A stretch of DNA of 64,000 nt from positions 62,001-126,000 of the forward strand of contig NC_018944.1 in NCBI RefSeq assembly GCF_000304475.1, in the 5' to 3' direction. This document shows positions 1 through 12,618 of the stretch, one piece after another; position 1 is the stretch's first letter; each line of letters starts with the position of its first letter. The position numbers and the translations under genes were made by a program. The stretch comes from Kazachstania africana CBS 2517. Taxonomy: Eukaryota > Ascomycota > Saccharomycetes > Saccharomycetales > Saccharomycetaceae. The notes under the pieces are model-generated. The model was not told the DNA's origin. It made no database searches and saw only the letters and a list, made by a program, of their open reading frames with translations.

Positions 1-2
1 AG

Positions 3-1055
3 CTAAACTTGAGAAATCTTGACCAATAAGTTTAGCAACTGAATATGCTCATTCGTACCATTTGTCAACTTAGCATCAGTGTCAAATAGGATCCATGAAA
101 CTTTATTTTTGAAATCTGTATCATAGTCGTCATTTGTAATATAGTAGTCATGCAATTGATTTAACACAGATACACCCGACCACCCACTTATTATAAAGGT
201 ATCCACGTAATCTGCAATGATTTTTATATCTTTTGTGGCCACTTTTTCCGCTATTTCATGCAATATCTTGGTAGGGACAACCCCAGCCAGTTCTTCTACT
301 TGTAATATACGTATTTTTTCCACTTTAAGGTAACTTATACGCTTAGATGCAGATTGTAATAAGGTAATTGCCCTTCTCAAATCGCCTTGAGAAATCTCGA
401 GAATCTTCTCAAGTGTTCCTTCTTCATATTGTACAGACTCTTTTTCGGAAATATATTTTAAACGATCTAACGCATTCGTGGCCTCCAATGACTTGAATCT
501 AAATTTTGAACATCTCGAAGCTAATGGATCAATAATTCTTGTAATGTAGTTACAAATCAAACAGAATCTGGTAACACCAGAATACGTTTCCATAGTTCTA
601 CGCAAAGCACTTTGAGCATCTGCCGTCATAGAATCTGCTTCATCCAAGATGATAATTTTATAAGGAGGACATGGATATTTCTCCAGATCTTCTTTGGATG
701 ATTTTGAAACAGTTAATCTGGCGAAATTTTTCACTTTTTCCCTAACGATTGAAATACCACGCTCATCAGAAGCATTTAGCTCGAGGACTCTAGTCTTTGC
801 TAATTCAGGCCCAAACAATTCTTTCGTCAACGCTAAGATTGTGGATGTTTTACCCGTACCTGGTGGGCCGTAAAACAGCATATGTGGTAGGTTCGCAGAT
901 TCTAAAGTCTTTTTAAGAACAGTGACAGCATGGTCTTGCGCAGTCACTTCTTCTAATTTCTTAGGTCTATACTTTTCAACCCACGGTTTTGATTGCTCAT
1001 TCTCCCCCTCTGTATCAATTCTGCGCTTCTTAGCATTTCCAAATCTCTCAAACAT
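3..1055 (-). CDS. RFC2: Replication factor C subunit 2 (clamp loader)
   Basis: Small subunit of the RFC clamp loader, which uses ATP to open PCNA and load it at primer-template junctions; it also serves in alternative checkpoint loaders. The protein is about 350 residues, as in S. cerevisiae Rfc2. Visible are the RFC-box start (PWVEKYRPKKLEEV), Walker A GPPGTGKT at about residues 63-70, the DEAD box LDEADS at about 138-142, and the SRC arginine-finger motif at about 180-182. An upstream in-frame ATG at 1115 would add 20 residues unlike the family. I chose the ATG at 1055 because it gives MFERFG, matching the usual Rfc2 N terminus. The stop codon lies at 3-5, so the gene is complete at the window edge. 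It sits only 210 bp downstream of the TOR gene on the same strand, so its promoter must be short. YAE1, which separates TOR1 and RFC2 in S. cerevisiae, is missing here. Confidence 0.95.
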   Translation of the reverse strand: MFERFGNAKKRRIDTEGENEQSKPWVEKYRPKKLEEVTAQDHAVTVLKKTLESANLPHMLFYGPPGTGKTSTILALTKELFGPELAKTRVLELNASDERGISIVREKVKNFARLTVSKSSKEDLEKYPCPPYKIIILDEADSMTADAQSALRRTMETYSGVTRFCLICNYITRIIDPLASRCSKFRFKSLEATNALDRLKYISEKESVQYEEGTLEKILEISQGDLRRAITLLQSASKRISYLKVEKIRILQVEELAGVVPTKILHEIAEKVATKDIKIIADYVDTFIISGWSGVSVLNQLHDYYITNDDYDTDFKNKVSWILFDTDAKLTNGTNEHIQLLNLLVKISQV

Positions 1056-1265
1056 GATTGAAGCCCAATATATTACTATATGGATGTAATGTCTACTAAG
1101 TCTTCTCTTCATCATTAATTATCAAAGATTATTCAAATTTATAGTTTCGCGTAGCATGGAAAATAAGCCTTACCCGTATCTTGAACACTCAATATGGGCT
1201 CTACATAATACAAACGTTTATATCAAATAATACATGGGCCAGATTGCTTGAGTTGCTCTTTTGCT

Positions 1266-4200
1266 TCACCAGAATGGACACCAGCCAATATAGTGTTGAC
1301 AAAGATTTTTCACAGAGACTGCTTGCTGGATAAGCTTATCAACTTGTTCAGGAACGTCTAATTCTCTTGCATTCCCGAAGTCATTGCCTGTTAACTTTTC
1401 TGTAATACGCGTCAATACCAACAATGCTCTTGCATTTCTAATATCATCTCTTTGATCTGATTCTAATTTTACTGCTTCTTCGTCTGTGATGGCACCCCGC
1501 CTTAGTAAATTGTGAGGATTATCTATTGACAGATCGATACCAGTGATTTCTTCGATAGTTTCGATTGATATATCAAATCCCCAATGAATCAACGGATCAA
1601 ATGCAAATGCCTCCAGAATAGCCATTACAGATTCTTTATTATCCCTCAGAACTCTCATGACATTTTCACAACTAATACGGAAACTGCCCTCGACACCCCC
1701 AACTTCCATTGCATTCGTTAACATTCTCGTTAATCTAAACGGTACTCTTTCAGGAAATTTTTCCCTCAGCAATGCTGCTTCAAAACAGTCACCAAAATCG
1801 ATATGGACTACTTTACCAGTATATTTGTTCAACAAAAAATTACTAGGATGTCTATCCCCCAAACCAAGAATATAGCCGGTCATCGACATTACAGCCAGAG
1901 ATTTGGTGTAAATGGTTCTACGTTCTAACCAAGTTTCAGAAGATTTACTCTTTAACCATAAAACATTAGCCAAATCTTGGCCTTTTGTGTTTTCCATGGC
2001 GTATTGGAAAACTTCAATCTTCTCTAGTAGTGTCAAACTATCGTAATCAGGCGCCATTTGTAGCATAATCCAATGCTCAATGTTTAAAGGAATTTTATTT
2101 GTATCACGATAATTTTTTATCAGATCATGGAAAGTATCACTCTTGGTGACCCATCCGAGTAAACCAGTTTTAGGCGAAAGAGGAATTGCAGGATATTGTT
2201 GAATATCCAAGTGTCTTCTAAATGATTCCGGATCATTTTGTAATAATGTATTGACCAGGCCAAAAAGCTGCATTACTAAGCTATCTTGTCTAATATCCTC
2301 ATGCCCTTTCAAGGCATACGTATACTCTTTACCGTCACTACCTTTAATAGAAATTTTACGTGGTCTTTGCTTGGAAGCTATCACGGAAAACACAGGATCA
2401 AAACTAGAAATTTTCACTAATTGTCTATATGCATGATATTTTCCTGGAACTGCTAGGTCTAGGTCACGGGCCTCTAAAAGCTTTGGTGAGACATGTTGGA
2501 GTTCCAAAGTTTGTAATTGCGGCAGATCCTTGCTTATTCTACGGAACACAGCATAATAGATATCCCATGCCTGATTGAGATTGTTTCTGTCCCCATTAGC
2601 CTTGTACTTCACTACCCACCTATATGCGTCGTTTAAATCTCTGCCAAAGAAATTTTTAAATGAAATCTCTCTGATAGTTTCCGGTCCTTTGTCCAGCATT
2701 TGATGTAGAGGTTCTAAGATTTCGAACATTTTATCAGTGTTATTCTCACCAAAAAATTGACGACTTGCATTCTCTAAACCCTCGTACCACAGTTCATGCC
2801 ATAACACCGCTACGCGGATTAATTCATGGCTTACTAATTCGGCTTGCTCAACTAACAGTGGACTATGTGTTCTCATTCGATTCATAATAGAAAGAGCCGC
2901 TTTTTGCCTTGAGATAGATTCCGACTTGATAGCTACAGTTAGTGGGTATACCAATGCTTGTGGATGAGCCTTGCCTAACTCAGATAATAAAGTAAGTAAT
3001 GATTTACTAACAATTTCATCCCTTTGATGAATACGAGAAATTAATTGTGGTAGCACCTCTAACCATGTACTTATTTTAATGAGGGCAAATCCTTCATGCA
3101 CAGCTTGTGTTGCTTCAGGTATACCGCCAAAACTAAACCATAAGGTTAATAATCGCAGTGCATCTTGTAAAGAGCTAGTTTCCGATAATGCAATAGAATG
3201 GAAAAATGCCTTGATTGCAGGAACCACATGTTTGTGTATTATTTTATTAGAAAAACTATTTCTTCTCGTTTCAAATGTATTCAAACCAATCATACCATTA
3301 TTGGTCTTATGCATAGTTGAAGTTGGACCATTCTTGTCATCAGAAGGAGATGCTGTAAGTACCGAAATCACTTCAAAATTAGCTAAAGCCCATTTATGCC
3401 AGGCTTTGTATGAGGAGCTGTCAAAATGTGCTGCAAGCAAGTAGGACCCCAAGACAGCGTCAGGTTTTTTTTCTCGCCAATCAGGCTGTAAAATAACTTG
3501 CCATTCACCTTGTTTTAAGAAACAGCGAGCTAACAACTTGTGTTCTGTTTCTAGACTATCCTTGGGCAGACCATCTTTTTTCCAAGTGTTTTGATTGATA
3601 ATCTTATCAGGATCTAATCCTAGGTTATTGACTAATTTCAAACTGAGCTTGGTTAAATATTTGAGAGCTTCCTTCTGCAAACCACTGGCCCATAGATATT
3701 TTAAATGGGCGTATACCACCTGTGGAGCCGCGTAAGCTATGTTTGGCATGTTGGGATCATTTTCTGTTTCCATTAAGAAAGAGAGTGATCTTTTAGCCAG
3801 ACCCATTCTATTGGACTTCCGGCATAGATTAGCAAATTCAATCCATATTTCGGAATCTTGTTGAGGTTTAACAACAAGTGATCTTACGGATAAAATTTGA
3901 CGCCAGACGTCAACGTTTCTTTGTGCTCCAAGCAACCTTTTATTCCAAGTTGCTGTAATTGCCTTGTGCCTAGTAGAATTAAATGGAAGCTGCTTGTAAT
4001 TCATTACTTCTTCCAACTCAGCTATCATTTGACTTCTCACAACCACACTGTAAGCTCTTGTGTAGCTTTCACTTACTAGAGCTGACATTTCAGTCACAAG
4101 TGAATTTCTAGCGTTAGAGATATGCTCTTCTGCTTTCATAAAATTATTTCTATGTAGACATAATATTGCTTCAAAAAAGTTTCGATCTGGAGAGCTAGGA

Positions 4201-7200
4201 TTCATAACATCAATATATTGCTCAATGTTATCCCATTGGCCAAGGCCCCACGCAGCTCCTGCAGCTAATGGTGCTATGCTTTTCCGAGCATCTGGATCAA
4301 CTAGCTGCCACTTTTCCGTTGCTAATTTGGATAAAGGATCCCATTCACCAAGTGCATGCAATGATCTCATTTTTCCAAGCAGTACTTCATTAGAAGTGTC
4401 GCCACTTTTTTCGCGCTCTTCGTATGCTTGTAAAGCATCTTCCCATCTTTGTAATTTTTCATACCATGTTTCTTTCAGCTGAAGTTTATGGTGCTGTTGG
4501 GCATATTTCAAAATTCCAATTGAGGCATCCGTTTGGTGTAACTGATTATTGATATTTATTAAAGATTCGATTGCTGATGAGCTAGGGTTCTGCAGAAACT
4601 CTAACTCCTTGTAATGTAAAGCTTTTGCATATGCATGACATTTTTGAGCATATTGTCCAAGAATCTCTGTTGGTATAGGTAATGGTTTTTTTCCATGCTC
4701 CATGAACTCTACAAGGCCCAAAATAGTTTGATAGATTTCTGGTGGGTTTTCTGGTGACGCTAATGCTAAGCATAATGAATTCACTGCATGCGTTTGAGAA
4801 GCGTCAGACAGTTCTTTCCAGCAGCTCGCAAACGAGGCATTAAACAAATCCCTTGCTAAGGGATAATATATACTCCCCAAGTTGGAGCAAGCTCTTAGTG
4901 CATGAGATGGTGATTCTTTCAATAGTTGAATAGATAACCGCCGCAGCCATTCCTTCCAATCTTCTTGCGAATGTTGTGCACTGCAGTGTAGTACATTTCT
5001 CAATACCAATTGGTTAACAAACAAGGGTTTCACTGCTTCAAAATTTTCGAAGGCTGGATTTGTCTCTTCTTCCGCCTCTCTGTCTAAGATAATATTTGTA
5101 GGTAATCTTTCATTATTGATTAGTTTATTAACTAACTGGTCATAAATTGAATTTTGAATGCGATTTTTGACTAAAGCTTTGTTTATTATTGGGACAAACA
5201 CCATGAAATCAGAACCCATTTGAAGCAACAGTAAGGAGAATGTATTCATTAACGCCTTTGTCAAGTCCTTATCGCCGGTATTCATTATACGAAGAAGAGT
5301 TTGTACTATTCTTGATGACATTTCAGATAGGTCTACAGATTTTGCAAGCCTTCCTAATACTACTATGGATGTTTTTCTAAGAGATCCAGAGGAATATTCA
5401 CACATTTTTACGAGCATTGGTACGACAGCATAAGCATCATCCTCCAAGTTGGCTCCAAAAGTGATCAGAGACTTTAAAATTCTTGTAGAAGTCAGCTTTT
5501 TGGGCGATTCATCATTCTCTAAAACTCCTAAGAACATATTAATAGTGATTGGGATGTATTTTTTGAACGCATTTTTGATGGAGGTTGATATTGTTTCAAT
5601 AAGCAAAATTATGTTGATTTGCAGATTTACGATAGTGAAAAATTCCTCGACAACTTCGTAGATTTCATCAACAAATGGCATAACATGCTCTTTAGCAACA
5701 CCAATGAGTGTACGTAGTTGTTGAAAGTAAAACTCCAAGATCGATGGAGGGCAGGAAGTCATTACATGCAATATACCGGGAATGATGATGTCGAGCAATG
5801 AAATGCATTGGTTCCCGACGATTTGGAAGATCTGGGAGATCGTTTGAACTGCAGCTGTGTGATGTGATGACAAGGATGCATCATGTAAAATTTTGACCAA
5901 TGAATGTATCGCAACGGTAGGGTAGTATTCTTCATTTGACGGCGTGATACCTTTCAGCAATAAGGCAATATCAATAGAAGGGGCATTTTGATCCAGTAGT
6001 TCTCTTGCAGGGTTTTTAGCTTCAATCACTCTATGCTTGTATGGATCAAGCGCACCTAAAATACCAACTAGACGAATTATTTCCTTTTTCGTGTCAATAG
6101 ATTGTTCAAATTTTAGAATGTTCATTAGGATACCTAGCAACTCAGGATAGTCAAGTAACGGATCAATAACATAACCTGTAGATCCAGCTATCTGACCTAA
6201 TGTTTTGAGCGCTGCATTTCTTTTAAATGAGTTCGACTGGTTTTGGAAGGTGGAGATAATCAAAGGCATTAATTTATCTAGATGCTTCTTTATATCTGAG
6301 CCGCCCACTACAGCTAATTCACCTATTGCTTTTAGGGAGGTATATGCCACATTTGATGACGAGTCTTTTGTCTTATCGAGTAATACATCTAGAATGCGGT
6401 CCATGTATGGCTCGGTAACATCCTTACTAGAATTTATCAATAACTGGAGTAAAATAATGCATTCTTCTTTTTTTCTTGAAGCAGTTACATGCTTAATTTG
6501 AGTTAAAAGTTCCATTAGGGTCTTTCGTAATGATGGAACAATGTAGGCAGGATTTACTGAGCTTACTCGACTTATTAACTTCATTGCTTCCATTTGAATT
6601 GTGAACATTTCATCGTGTAGGGCAGTAAAAAGTAAACGAATATTATCTGGCTGAGCTAACTGAGGGTCAAAGTTTGATGTTAAATGTTGCAGTATTTCTA
6701 ACCTGTTTTCTACAGTCGTATCTGTAATTACCAATATTAAGAGCTTACTCAATATCTGCGAAACTGACTGCAAAGCACTCAAGGTAGATTGTTTGCATAT
6801 TGCGTCCCGCGATATGAGATCACAGGATGTTAAAGCAGCAACTTTCCTTACACTTGCATTATCATGTTCAATATATGCCATCACGACAAATTGTACAAAA
6901 TTGGCTAAAGAATACTCGTTTTTTATGCTTTGAAGCATTCTGAGAGATTGTATTAATAACTGCACATCTCTTGTTTCGTCATTAGCTTCTGTGGTCTTTT
7001 TGTAACATGATCTATTTCTCCAATCGCGAGCTCTTTCAAGTGATGCTGGTTTCATTAAACTTGGAAGTTCCCTTCCAGTACAACTCTCTCCATATAGAGT
7101 GATACAAAGAAGATTCAATAATCTATTGTTTATAGTTTTCTCAAGCGCAGGAACTTTCTCGGCTAACACCATTGAAGTCTTCTGCATATAATCGGATAAG

Positions 7201-8663
7201 GTACATGAAAAGAGAAGATTTAATAGATCTCGATTTAGATGCTTTGCCAGCGCGGGTCCCAGTGCATAAGCTAACTTCTCAATGCAATAAAATACTTCCC
7301 TTTCAAAATTTCTACGCATTTTGTACTTTGTTCTCAAGCCATCTCTAATATTATCTAATATTTGGTTCATGTAAGGTGAAATGCTATGACCAACTTCAAA
7401 GGCAATATCACCTATTGAAACAAAGATTAGAGGTTTATCTGAACCATTAGTAGAGTTTGATTTGAGGGTCTTAAAAACATTTAGGTAATGTAACATGATT
7501 TGGTCTAAATACAACTTGATGAATGATTCTTTATCAAATGACGCTAGGAGTGGTAGTATATTATATACCTCTAATCGTACCACCTCAAATTTATGGTCTT
7601 TTAAAGCCATGCAATTTTTAAATATATGACTAATTTTGCCTTTGATAAATTTATCATTTTCAAGTCTCAAAAGTTCCCTAAATACTAGCAAGCTCGCATG
7701 CAGAGCTTCGTTGGTATTTAATGTGAGGCCATGGAGGGATTCATTGAATAATCTTTTGACCCATTGTTCATTTTCATTATTATTATTTCTGTCTTTAATT
7801 ACTTTCAAACACTTACCCAACATCCTGGATGCGTCGACTCTAATAACGACTTTTGTATCTCGCAGTGCTCTCCAAACGTTTTCCAATATTAAGTTCACAT
7901 ATGGGTACAATAAGTAGGAAGAATTATCTGCAAGCGCGCTCAATACCAATAAGGCAGCATGCTTCCTAAACTCTTGTTTTGAACTCGCATTATTTTCTGG
8001 TGATGAAGTTAACCATTCCATAGCATTTTTGACCTCAACTTCTACAAATTCGGATGTCAAAGTGCCTCCGGGAATTGCCAATTTGCCCAATGTAGTGGCA
8101 GCTTGGCGCATAACTTCAATATCACTTGAAGGAATCAACATACGTAAATAGTTGGCCAATCTTGATGTTTGACTAGGTAGTTCCTCTGTGTGAGAGTAAA
8201 ATGAAATTAAAGTGTCTACGGCCAGTACACCGCCAATCTTTTCTTCAGAAGTTGAACCATGAATTAATTCAAAAATTTTATTGTTAATTGAATTACTTAG
8301 TCTTTGAAATTGTTCACTAGACAGTTCACGATTCAATGATATCAGTGAGTTTTTCAACTCAATCGTTGCATTAGTTCGCTCTTGTGAGTTCGAGCTTTTT
8401 AATTTATCAAATATAATATTAAAAGTAAAGTGCGTGGTATCAATGTCACTAATTTTATTTTCAGGTTCGTTGAATACACTAGCGACGGGATTTGTGGCAG
8501 TTTTCCTAGGAATTTTCCTGGTGCTGACCGATCGATGTGGCTTTGTTGATACTAGGTCGCTTGTGGAATGAGAAGACGACAATTTCTTCCCAGCATTGGA
8601 AGTTCTGTTTTCCATCTTCCGTCTAAGTGACAACACTAGTGAGCTTTTGGTAGGCTGCGTCAT
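1266..8663 (-). CDS. TOR2: Target of rapamycin (TOR) phosphatidylinositol-kinase-related protein kinase
   Basis: Catalytic subunit of TOR complexes controlling growth, translation, autophagy and, for TOR2-type proteins, actin polarity. Length is 2465 residues (yeast TORs about 2470). Order: N-terminal HEAT repeats, FAT domain (about 1300-1850), FRB, kinase, C-terminal FATC ending HYIGWCPFW. The FRB keeps the rapamycin-FKBP12 contact residues: Ser at about 1967 (NASRQFF) and Trp at about 2033 (QAWDIYY), so drug sensitivity is expected. The kinase has the ATP Lys at about 2119 (LKGHED), GLGDRH with Asp about 2270, and DFG at about 2289. The segment after DRHPSN reads FLLNKY, where TORs normally have LMLDR, an unusual divergence. 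TOR1 versus TOR2 cannot be settled from sequence. TOR2 is chosen because the neighbours MNN4-PTK1-PEX1 follow TOR2 in S. cerevisiae, although RFC2 neighbours TOR1. Confidence 0.93.
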   Translation of the reverse strand: MTQPTKSSLVLSLRRKMENRTSNAGKKLSSSHSTSDLVSTKPHRSVSTRKIPRKTATNPVASVFNEPENKISDIDTTHFTFNIIFDKLKSSNSQERTNATIELKNSLISLNRELSSEQFQRLSNSINNKIFELIHGSTSEEKIGGVLAVDTLISFYSHTEELPSQTSRLANYLRMLIPSSDIEVMRQAATTLGKLAIPGGTLTSEFVEVEVKNAMEWLTSSPENNASSKQEFRKHAALLVLSALADNSSYLLYPYVNLILENVWRALRDTKVVIRVDASRMLGKCLKVIKDRNNNNENEQWVKRLFNESLHGLTLNTNEALHASLLVFRELLRLENDKFIKGKISHIFKNCMALKDHKFEVVRLEVYNILPLLASFDKESFIKLYLDQIMLHYLNVFKTLKSNSTNGSDKPLIFVSIGDIAFEVGHSISPYMNQILDNIRDGLRTKYKMRRNFEREVFYCIEKLAYALGPALAKHLNRDLLNLLFSCTLSDYMQKTSMVLAEKVPALEKTINNRLLNLLCITLYGESCTGRELPSLMKPASLERARDWRNRSCYKKTTEANDETRDVQLLIQSLRMLQSIKNEYSLANFVQFVVMAYIEHDNASVRKVAALTSCDLISRDAICKQSTLSALQSVSQILSKLLILVITDTTVENRLEILQHLTSNFDPQLAQPDNIRLLFTALHDEMFTIQMEAMKLISRVSSVNPAYIVPSLRKTLMELLTQIKHVTASRKKEECIILLQLLINSSKDVTEPYMDRILDVLLDKTKDSSSNVAYTSLKAIGELAVVGGSDIKKHLDKLMPLIISTFQNQSNSFKRNAALKTLGQIAGSTGYVIDPLLDYPELLGILMNILKFEQSIDTKKEIIRLVGILGALDPYKHRVIEAKNPARELLDQNAPSIDIALLLKGITPSNEEYYPTVAIHSLVKILHDASLSSHHTAAVQTISQIFQIVGNQCISLLDIIIPGILHVMTSCPPSILEFYFQQLRTLIGVAKEHVMPFVDEIYEVVEEFFTIVNLQINIILLIETISTSIKNAFKKYIPITINMFLGVLENDESPKKLTSTRILKSLITFGANLEDDAYAVVPMLVKMCEYSSGSLRKTSIVVLGRLAKSVDLSEMSSRIVQTLLRIMNTGDKDLTKALMNTFSLLLLQMGSDFMVFVPIINKALVKNRIQNSIYDQLVNKLINNERLPTNIILDREAEEETNPAFENFEAVKPLFVNQLVLRNVLHCSAQHSQEDWKEWLRRLSIQLLKESPSHALRACSNLGSIYYPLARDLFNASFASCWKELSDASQTHAVNSLCLALASPENPPEIYQTILGLVEFMEHGKKPLPIPTEILGQYAQKCHAYAKALHYKELEFLQNPSSSAIESLININNQLHQTDASIGILKYAQQHHKLQLKETWYEKLQRWEDALQAYEEREKSGDTSNEVLLGKMRSLHALGEWDPLSKLATEKWQLVDPDARKSIAPLAAGAAWGLGQWDNIEQYIDVMNPSSPDRNFFEAILCLHRNNFMKAEEHISNARNSLVTEMSALVSESYTRAYSVVVRSQMIAELEEVMNYKQLPFNSTRHKAITATWNKRLLGAQRNVDVWRQILSVRSLVVKPQQDSEIWIEFANLCRKSNRMGLAKRSLSFLMETENDPNMPNIAYAAPQVVYAHLKYLWASGLQKEALKYLTKLSLKLVNNLGLDPDKIINQNTWKKDGLPKDSLETEHKLLARCFLKQGEWQVILQPDWREKKPDAVLGSYLLAAHFDSSSYKAWHKWALANFEVISVLTASPSDDKNGPTSTMHKTNNGMIGLNTFETRRNSFSNKIIHKHVVPAIKAFFHSIALSETSSLQDALRLLTLWFSFGGIPEATQAVHEGFALIKISTWLEVLPQLISRIHQRDEIVSKSLLTLLSELGKAHPQALVYPLTVAIKSESISRQKAALSIMNRMRTHSPLLVEQAELVSHELIRVAVLWHELWYEGLENASRQFFGENNTDKMFEILEPLHQMLDKGPETIREISFKNFFGRDLNDAYRWVVKYKANGDRNNLNQAWDIYYAVFRRISKDLPQLQTLELQHVSPKLLEARDLDLAVPGKYHAYRQLVKISSFDPVFSVIASKQRPRKISIKGSDGKEYTYALKGHEDIRQDSLVMQLFGLVNTLLQNDPESFRRHLDIQQYPAIPLSPKTGLLGWVTKSDTFHDLIKNYRDTNKIPLNIEHWIMLQMAPDYDSLTLLEKIEVFQYAMENTKGQDLANVLWLKSKSSETWLERRTIYTKSLAVMSMTGYILGLGDRHPSNFLLNKYTGKVVHIDFGDCFEAALLREKFPERVPFRLTRMLTNAMEVGGVEGSFRISCENVMRVLRDNKESVMAILEAFAFDPLIHWGFDISIETIEEITGIDLSIDNPHNLLRRGAITDEEAVKLESDQRDDIRNARALLVLTRITEKLTGNDFGNARELDVPEQVDKLIQQAVSVKNLCQHYIGWCPFW

Positions 8664-8961
8664 GTATGCCCTCTATCATATACCTTTTTCTTATTTAAAC
8701 TCTCTATAACCATAAATCGGTAATTTTTCAAAGCTCAATGTTCTTTCATCTTCGGGGTTTCCTAGAAATTTACAGCTCTGCTAGAGGCATCGCCATAGAT
8801 ATATAAAAAACAGGCCAAGTGGACAACTCAAACTACTATAGTTTAATTATTAATTTATATTTGTATTGACAGAATTAAATGTTAAATAATATATATGAAG
8901 GTATGTCTAGTCATTCATACGAGAAAAGAAATTAGGAGCTTTTAATTTACGTAATAATGCA

Positions 8962-11916
8962 TTAGTTTTCAGTAGTCATTACCGGATCTGTTTTGAAGAG
9001 CTCATTAGCATTCTTCCTGGAATCAGCGAACAAATCGTCTCTACCAATAACATTGAAATCAATTGAAGTCAAGTTGGCGGATTCTAATGACACTGAGGTG
9101 GTTGTATTGAAAAGAGTCGAATTTCTGTATTTTAAATCTCTCGTTAAAGACCAGAATTTATCAATATATTTATATTGAACGTTTCTTTCCAAATCTTTGA
9201 TTGTGGAAGCGTCATATTTCGAGGACAATTCTTCATATATATTCAATTCATTGCGATAGATCAAAGGATCTTTGGCAGGGTTGTTCAGAGAGCTAGAGAA
9301 TCTCTCTCTAAGTTGGTCCAACTGAATCTTTTTTTGTTCTGGAGAGGTATTCGAATATTGAATTTCCACTTCTTTTAATCTATAACTTGTCGTTTCAAAA
9401 GAATTATAAATTTGTGCTAGTATATCAATATTGACGTTATCATAATCATCCATCATGATTAAGTTATCAAGCATTGTTTTAGCATCAGTATCAAAATCAA
9501 TTCTTTCCAAAGATGTAGTATTTTTCAGCGGTTCAAAAATATCTGTAGGGAACCATGATTTTAGATTGGAGCATCTGTCAAGAATTCTTTGCTTGAACCA
9601 TAATCTGAATTCTGGGAGATATATGTTATCTTTGAACGTGGTGTAACCATACTTCGCTGGAACCGAGTATTCATTCTTTAATGCTGAAATGTACTTAAAA
9701 GGAATTAATGTTGGAACACCATGGTACATGGTGTTGATTAATGGTGATAATAGATCTAGATTTGTGAAGTGACTATTTCTACAATTGAAAAGATGTAACT
9801 TTTTGTGTAAATCAAATCTTTCTTCTGGATTTAACCATTTTTCAACTGACTTGGATTGCACAGTCTCTTCCTCCTTTTCAATTAACTTACCAATGTTTTT
9901 TATGTCATCGGCAGAAAAAATGTTCGTATGCTCATCAGCATATTTCTTTAATTCAGTAATGTTTAAGAGGGAGAAAGTTTCACCGTCGAAGTCTTTTAAA
10001 TGATTGGTGTCTGGATAAGTCTTAACTTCCTTCGTCAGTTCGATTTTTTGTTCTTTAGCCTTGTCAGTTATGTAAGTTTTCATTGTATCTCTTGCAACAT
10101 CCATTGAGACACTTAAACCAGTGATATCGATATAAAGACCAGAATCGATATCAATGAATCTGGCATCAATATTGTTTTTACCGTTACCGTTTGTTCTAAT
10201 GGTTATTGAAGTGCCCACATCCAAGAGATATCTTCCATTACCGAATCTTGGATCTTCTAAAACTAATGTTTGATTAAAATATTCACTCAAATAATTCAAG
10301 TGAGTGATTGGCATTTGTAAATCAAAATCGTTATCCCATGGGAAAGTTTGACCGTTGTAAATGTAACCGTATAAAGTACCGTGGCCCAACCATGAGATAA
10401 TACCATTTGCTGCGGTAAATTTTTGGAAAGTCCTAATCATTGCATTTAGTCTATTGAAATAATCTTGTTGGTTGTTTAGCATATTGTCACCATTGAAAAA
10501 TCTCTTGTCCCTATGATACCCCATACCTTTGAATTGTTGGATGGCGCCACATTCAGCGAAATATTTGGGCGCAGTGGCAGGATGGTAAGTAACAGAAGTC
10601 TTCAAAGAGGCTAAATAGTTCAATTGATGTAAGGACAAAGAGTCTTTACGGGACTCCATATCTTTGATTTTGGAGTAGGGATCAAATTCGAAATCGTCAG
10701 CAGATAATTCAACGTAATTCGAATTAAAAGCGTTTTTATCTGTTCTGTCAACTTCGAGTTTAAATTTTTTGGAAATGTTGACATTAGAGATGAATTCATT
10801 AAATAAGATGTTATGATTAAAGACAATATCAAAATCTTCAGGTATTTCTGAGGTATCATTAAATTGGAGCATATTATCAGTTTGATTTGAGATGAAATTG
10901 TGTAATAACTTTGATTCTATTAAATTTGAACTATTTCTCTTTTGTACGTTGAATTGATAAGTAGCATGATTTGTATCACTACACATAGTTATTGATAAAG
11001 GATTTGGTGCAGTTGTTAGGACGAAATTTCTTGCTTGTAATTGGAAGACCTCTGGTCTAACATTATCATACATCTCATTGATGACAACACCTGTGGAGAA
11101 TTTAGCCTTTTCAATTGGAGTACAATGCTTCTTTAATACTGTAAAGATATGACGTTGAGCCATTTTTCTTGAGAAATGGTACCATTTAGGGTAAGTGTAT
11201 TTGAATCTTTCGTTCACGAACAAAGGTTCGCCTACTTCTTTTTCAATTAAATCTAATGCCTCTACGTCGAGAGTACCTTCAAACAAAAGATTACAGTTGA
11301 TTTTTTGAGATTCCAAAGAGATAAGTTTATTCAATTCATGGAAATCACTCCAATCGTACCACGAGAAGGGTAGTTCTTCATTTTCATCATTTAGATTGTG
11401 TAAGATATGATTTAGATAGGTAGACCAGGTTAATCTTGGATCGAAATCATAGAAAGTGATATTATCAATGAAATTGAAGCTTTCAAATTTGTGAGGTCCC
11501 ATTGATACAGTCATTAGATTCTTTTTCAAAGAATAATCGTCTACCCAAATTGGTTTTGTATTAAATTTCAATTTTTCATACAATTTTGATAATTTATTCA
11601 ATTCAGACACGCTATCTTCACCATCAGCGGAAGAAATGAATGGTATTGGTAACCACGAAGTGGCATCATTCGAAATGAAATCATTGAAATACTTGTAATC
11701 GGGGTCATCAATGTAATAACGGTTATTATCATTCTTTAAGAGTTCAGATTCATCTGACCTGTTCAGTATCAGGAACCATAACAGAAAAGATGAAACGAGG
11801 ACGTGAGCACCGAGTACCGGTAGAAAATACCGTCTTGAGAGTTTATATGAGTGAACAAAATTGATAAACCTTATGAGATAGCGGCTTGAATGTCTATAGA
11901 CATTATTCAACAACAT
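8962..11916 (-). CDS. MNN4: MNN4/MNN14-family LicD protein for mannosylphosphate transfer
   Basis: Member of the fungal MNN4 family, thought to promote addition of mannosylphosphate to N- and O-linked cell-wall mannans in the Golgi. The 984-residue protein starts with a basic cytosolic tail and one signal-anchor segment (about 32-52), so it is a type II membrane protein. The central LicD domain contains the acidic motif PWDNDFDLQMP near residue 525 and a conserved WLGHGTLYGYIYNG segment just before it, typical of LicD-type nucleotidyltransferases. The C terminus lacks the long Lys/Glu repeat of S. cerevisiae Mnn4 and in that resembles the shorter paralogue Mnn14 (YJR061W). Position next to TOR and PTK fits both duplicated loci. 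The upstream region is an unusual GC-rich repeat block (about 12.27-12.46 kb). Confidence 0.85.
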   Translation of the reverse strand: MLLNNVYRHSSRYLIRFINFVHSYKLSRRYFLPVLGAHVLVSSFLLWFLILNRSDESELLKNDNNRYYIDDPDYKYFNDFISNDATSWLPIPFISSADGEDSVSELNKLSKLYEKLKFNTKPIWVDDYSLKKNLMTVSMGPHKFESFNFIDNITFYDFDPRLTWSTYLNHILHNLNDENEELPFSWYDWSDFHELNKLISLESQKINCNLLFEGTLDVEALDLIEKEVGEPLFVNERFKYTYPKWYHFSRKMAQRHIFTVLKKHCTPIEKAKFSTGVVINEMYDNVRPEVFQLQARNFVLTTAPNPLSITMCSDTNHATYQFNVQKRNSSNLIESKLLHNFISNQTDNMLQFNDTSEIPEDFDIVFNHNILFNEFISNVNISKKFKLEVDRTDKNAFNSNYVELSADDFEFDPYSKIKDMESRKDSLSLHQLNYLASLKTSVTYHPATAPKYFAECGAIQQFKGMGYHRDKRFFNGDNMLNNQQDYFNRLNAMIRTFQKFTAANGIISWLGHGTLYGYIYNGQTFPWDNDFDLQMPITHLNYLSEYFNQTLVLEDPRFGNGRYLLDVGTSITIRTNGNGKNNIDARFIDIDSGLYIDITGLSVSMDVARDTMKTYITDKAKEQKIELTKEVKTYPDTNHLKDFDGETFSLLNITELKKYADEHTNIFSADDIKNIGKLIEKEEETVQSKSVEKWLNPEERFDLHKKLHLFNCRNSHFTNLDLLSPLINTMYHGVPTLIPFKYISALKNEYSVPAKYGYTTFKDNIYLPEFRLWFKQRILDRCSNLKSWFPTDIFEPLKNTTSLERIDFDTDAKTMLDNLIMMDDYDNVNIDILAQIYNSFETTSYRLKEVEIQYSNTSPEQKKIQLDQLRERFSSSLNNPAKDPLIYRNELNIYEELSSKYDASTIKDLERNVQYKYIDKFWSLTRDLKYRNSTLFNTTTSVSLESANLTSIDFNVIGRDDLFADSRKNANELFKTDPVMTTEN

Positions 11917-12618
11917 GCTAGAGAAGTGAGGTGAACTTTACCGAAATCGCAGGAGAACTGGAAGAGAGCAAAATGGAATATTAGAGTTGCAAATAATTAT
12001 CAGTATGTGAAAAAAAGTTCTCTATAAAACCTTTAATGAACCAGTGGTGTTTGACTAGTTTATAGTTTATAAACATGCACGTAAGATTTAAAATTGAGAT
12101 TTTAAAACGTAACTTGGTAGTTCTCTTGTATTAACGTTCCTTCTTCTTTCGATCGCCTCATCGCGAACCTCCGAGACAAAGTAGCAACCGTGAGGATCGT
12201 CAGTAGGAGCAATTTTTTCCTTCCTTGCCTTTCGTGGACTGTTTCTTTCCTTTTTTTTTCCTGGCAGCACTGCAAAGAACGGCCTCGTAGCGGCAGGAAA
12301 GAACGGCGCCGGTTCCGAGAATCCCGGCGGGCGGGGCTGGTTCCACGGACCCTTATGGGCAGAGGGGTTCCGTGCTAGACTGAGAGCCTCCGGGGGGGAG
12401 TCGAACAGACGACTAGGCTCAGGCAGGGACTTGAGGCGGATTGGCACACGTTTTCTGTGAGTGCGAAAGTTACACCACAATCTTCTTGATAACTCTCGCT
12501 CCATGGCGTTCGCGTATGATGTTTTTTTTTTTATCTATGCTTGTAGTATCAAGAATGTTGATAGTGAAACCGTCTATAAAAATTTTTTTTAAAAGATACA
12601 CAAATGTTTTACAGATAC
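11917..12618. promoter_or_regulatory. Intergenic region with GC-rich island upstream of the MNN4-like gene
   Basis: About 700 bp between the PTK-like stop and the MNN4-like start. An abrupt GC-rich island at about 12270-12460 stands out from AT-rich surroundings. It holds SYGGGG-type cores resembling Mig1 sites (GCGGGG near 12331) and an AGGGG stress-type core near 12363. It also has short direct repeats: AAAGAACGGC at 12274 and 12298, and GGTTCC at 12311, 12339 and 12366. The long reading frame across it has arginine/proline-rich low-complexity content and no recognisable family, so I do not call a gene. Confidence 0.5.

Noticed and set aside
1056..1115. Upstream in-frame ATG extending RFC2 by 20 residues
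   Set aside because: The extension (MMKRRLSRHYIHIVIYW) has no counterpart in Rfc2 proteins, and the internal ATG gives the conserved start.
12088..12504. 138-codon frame on the minus strand in the GC island
   Set aside because: Arg/Pro/Ser-rich composition follows the local base bias; no recognisable family, and it lies in the promoter of the MNN4-like gene.
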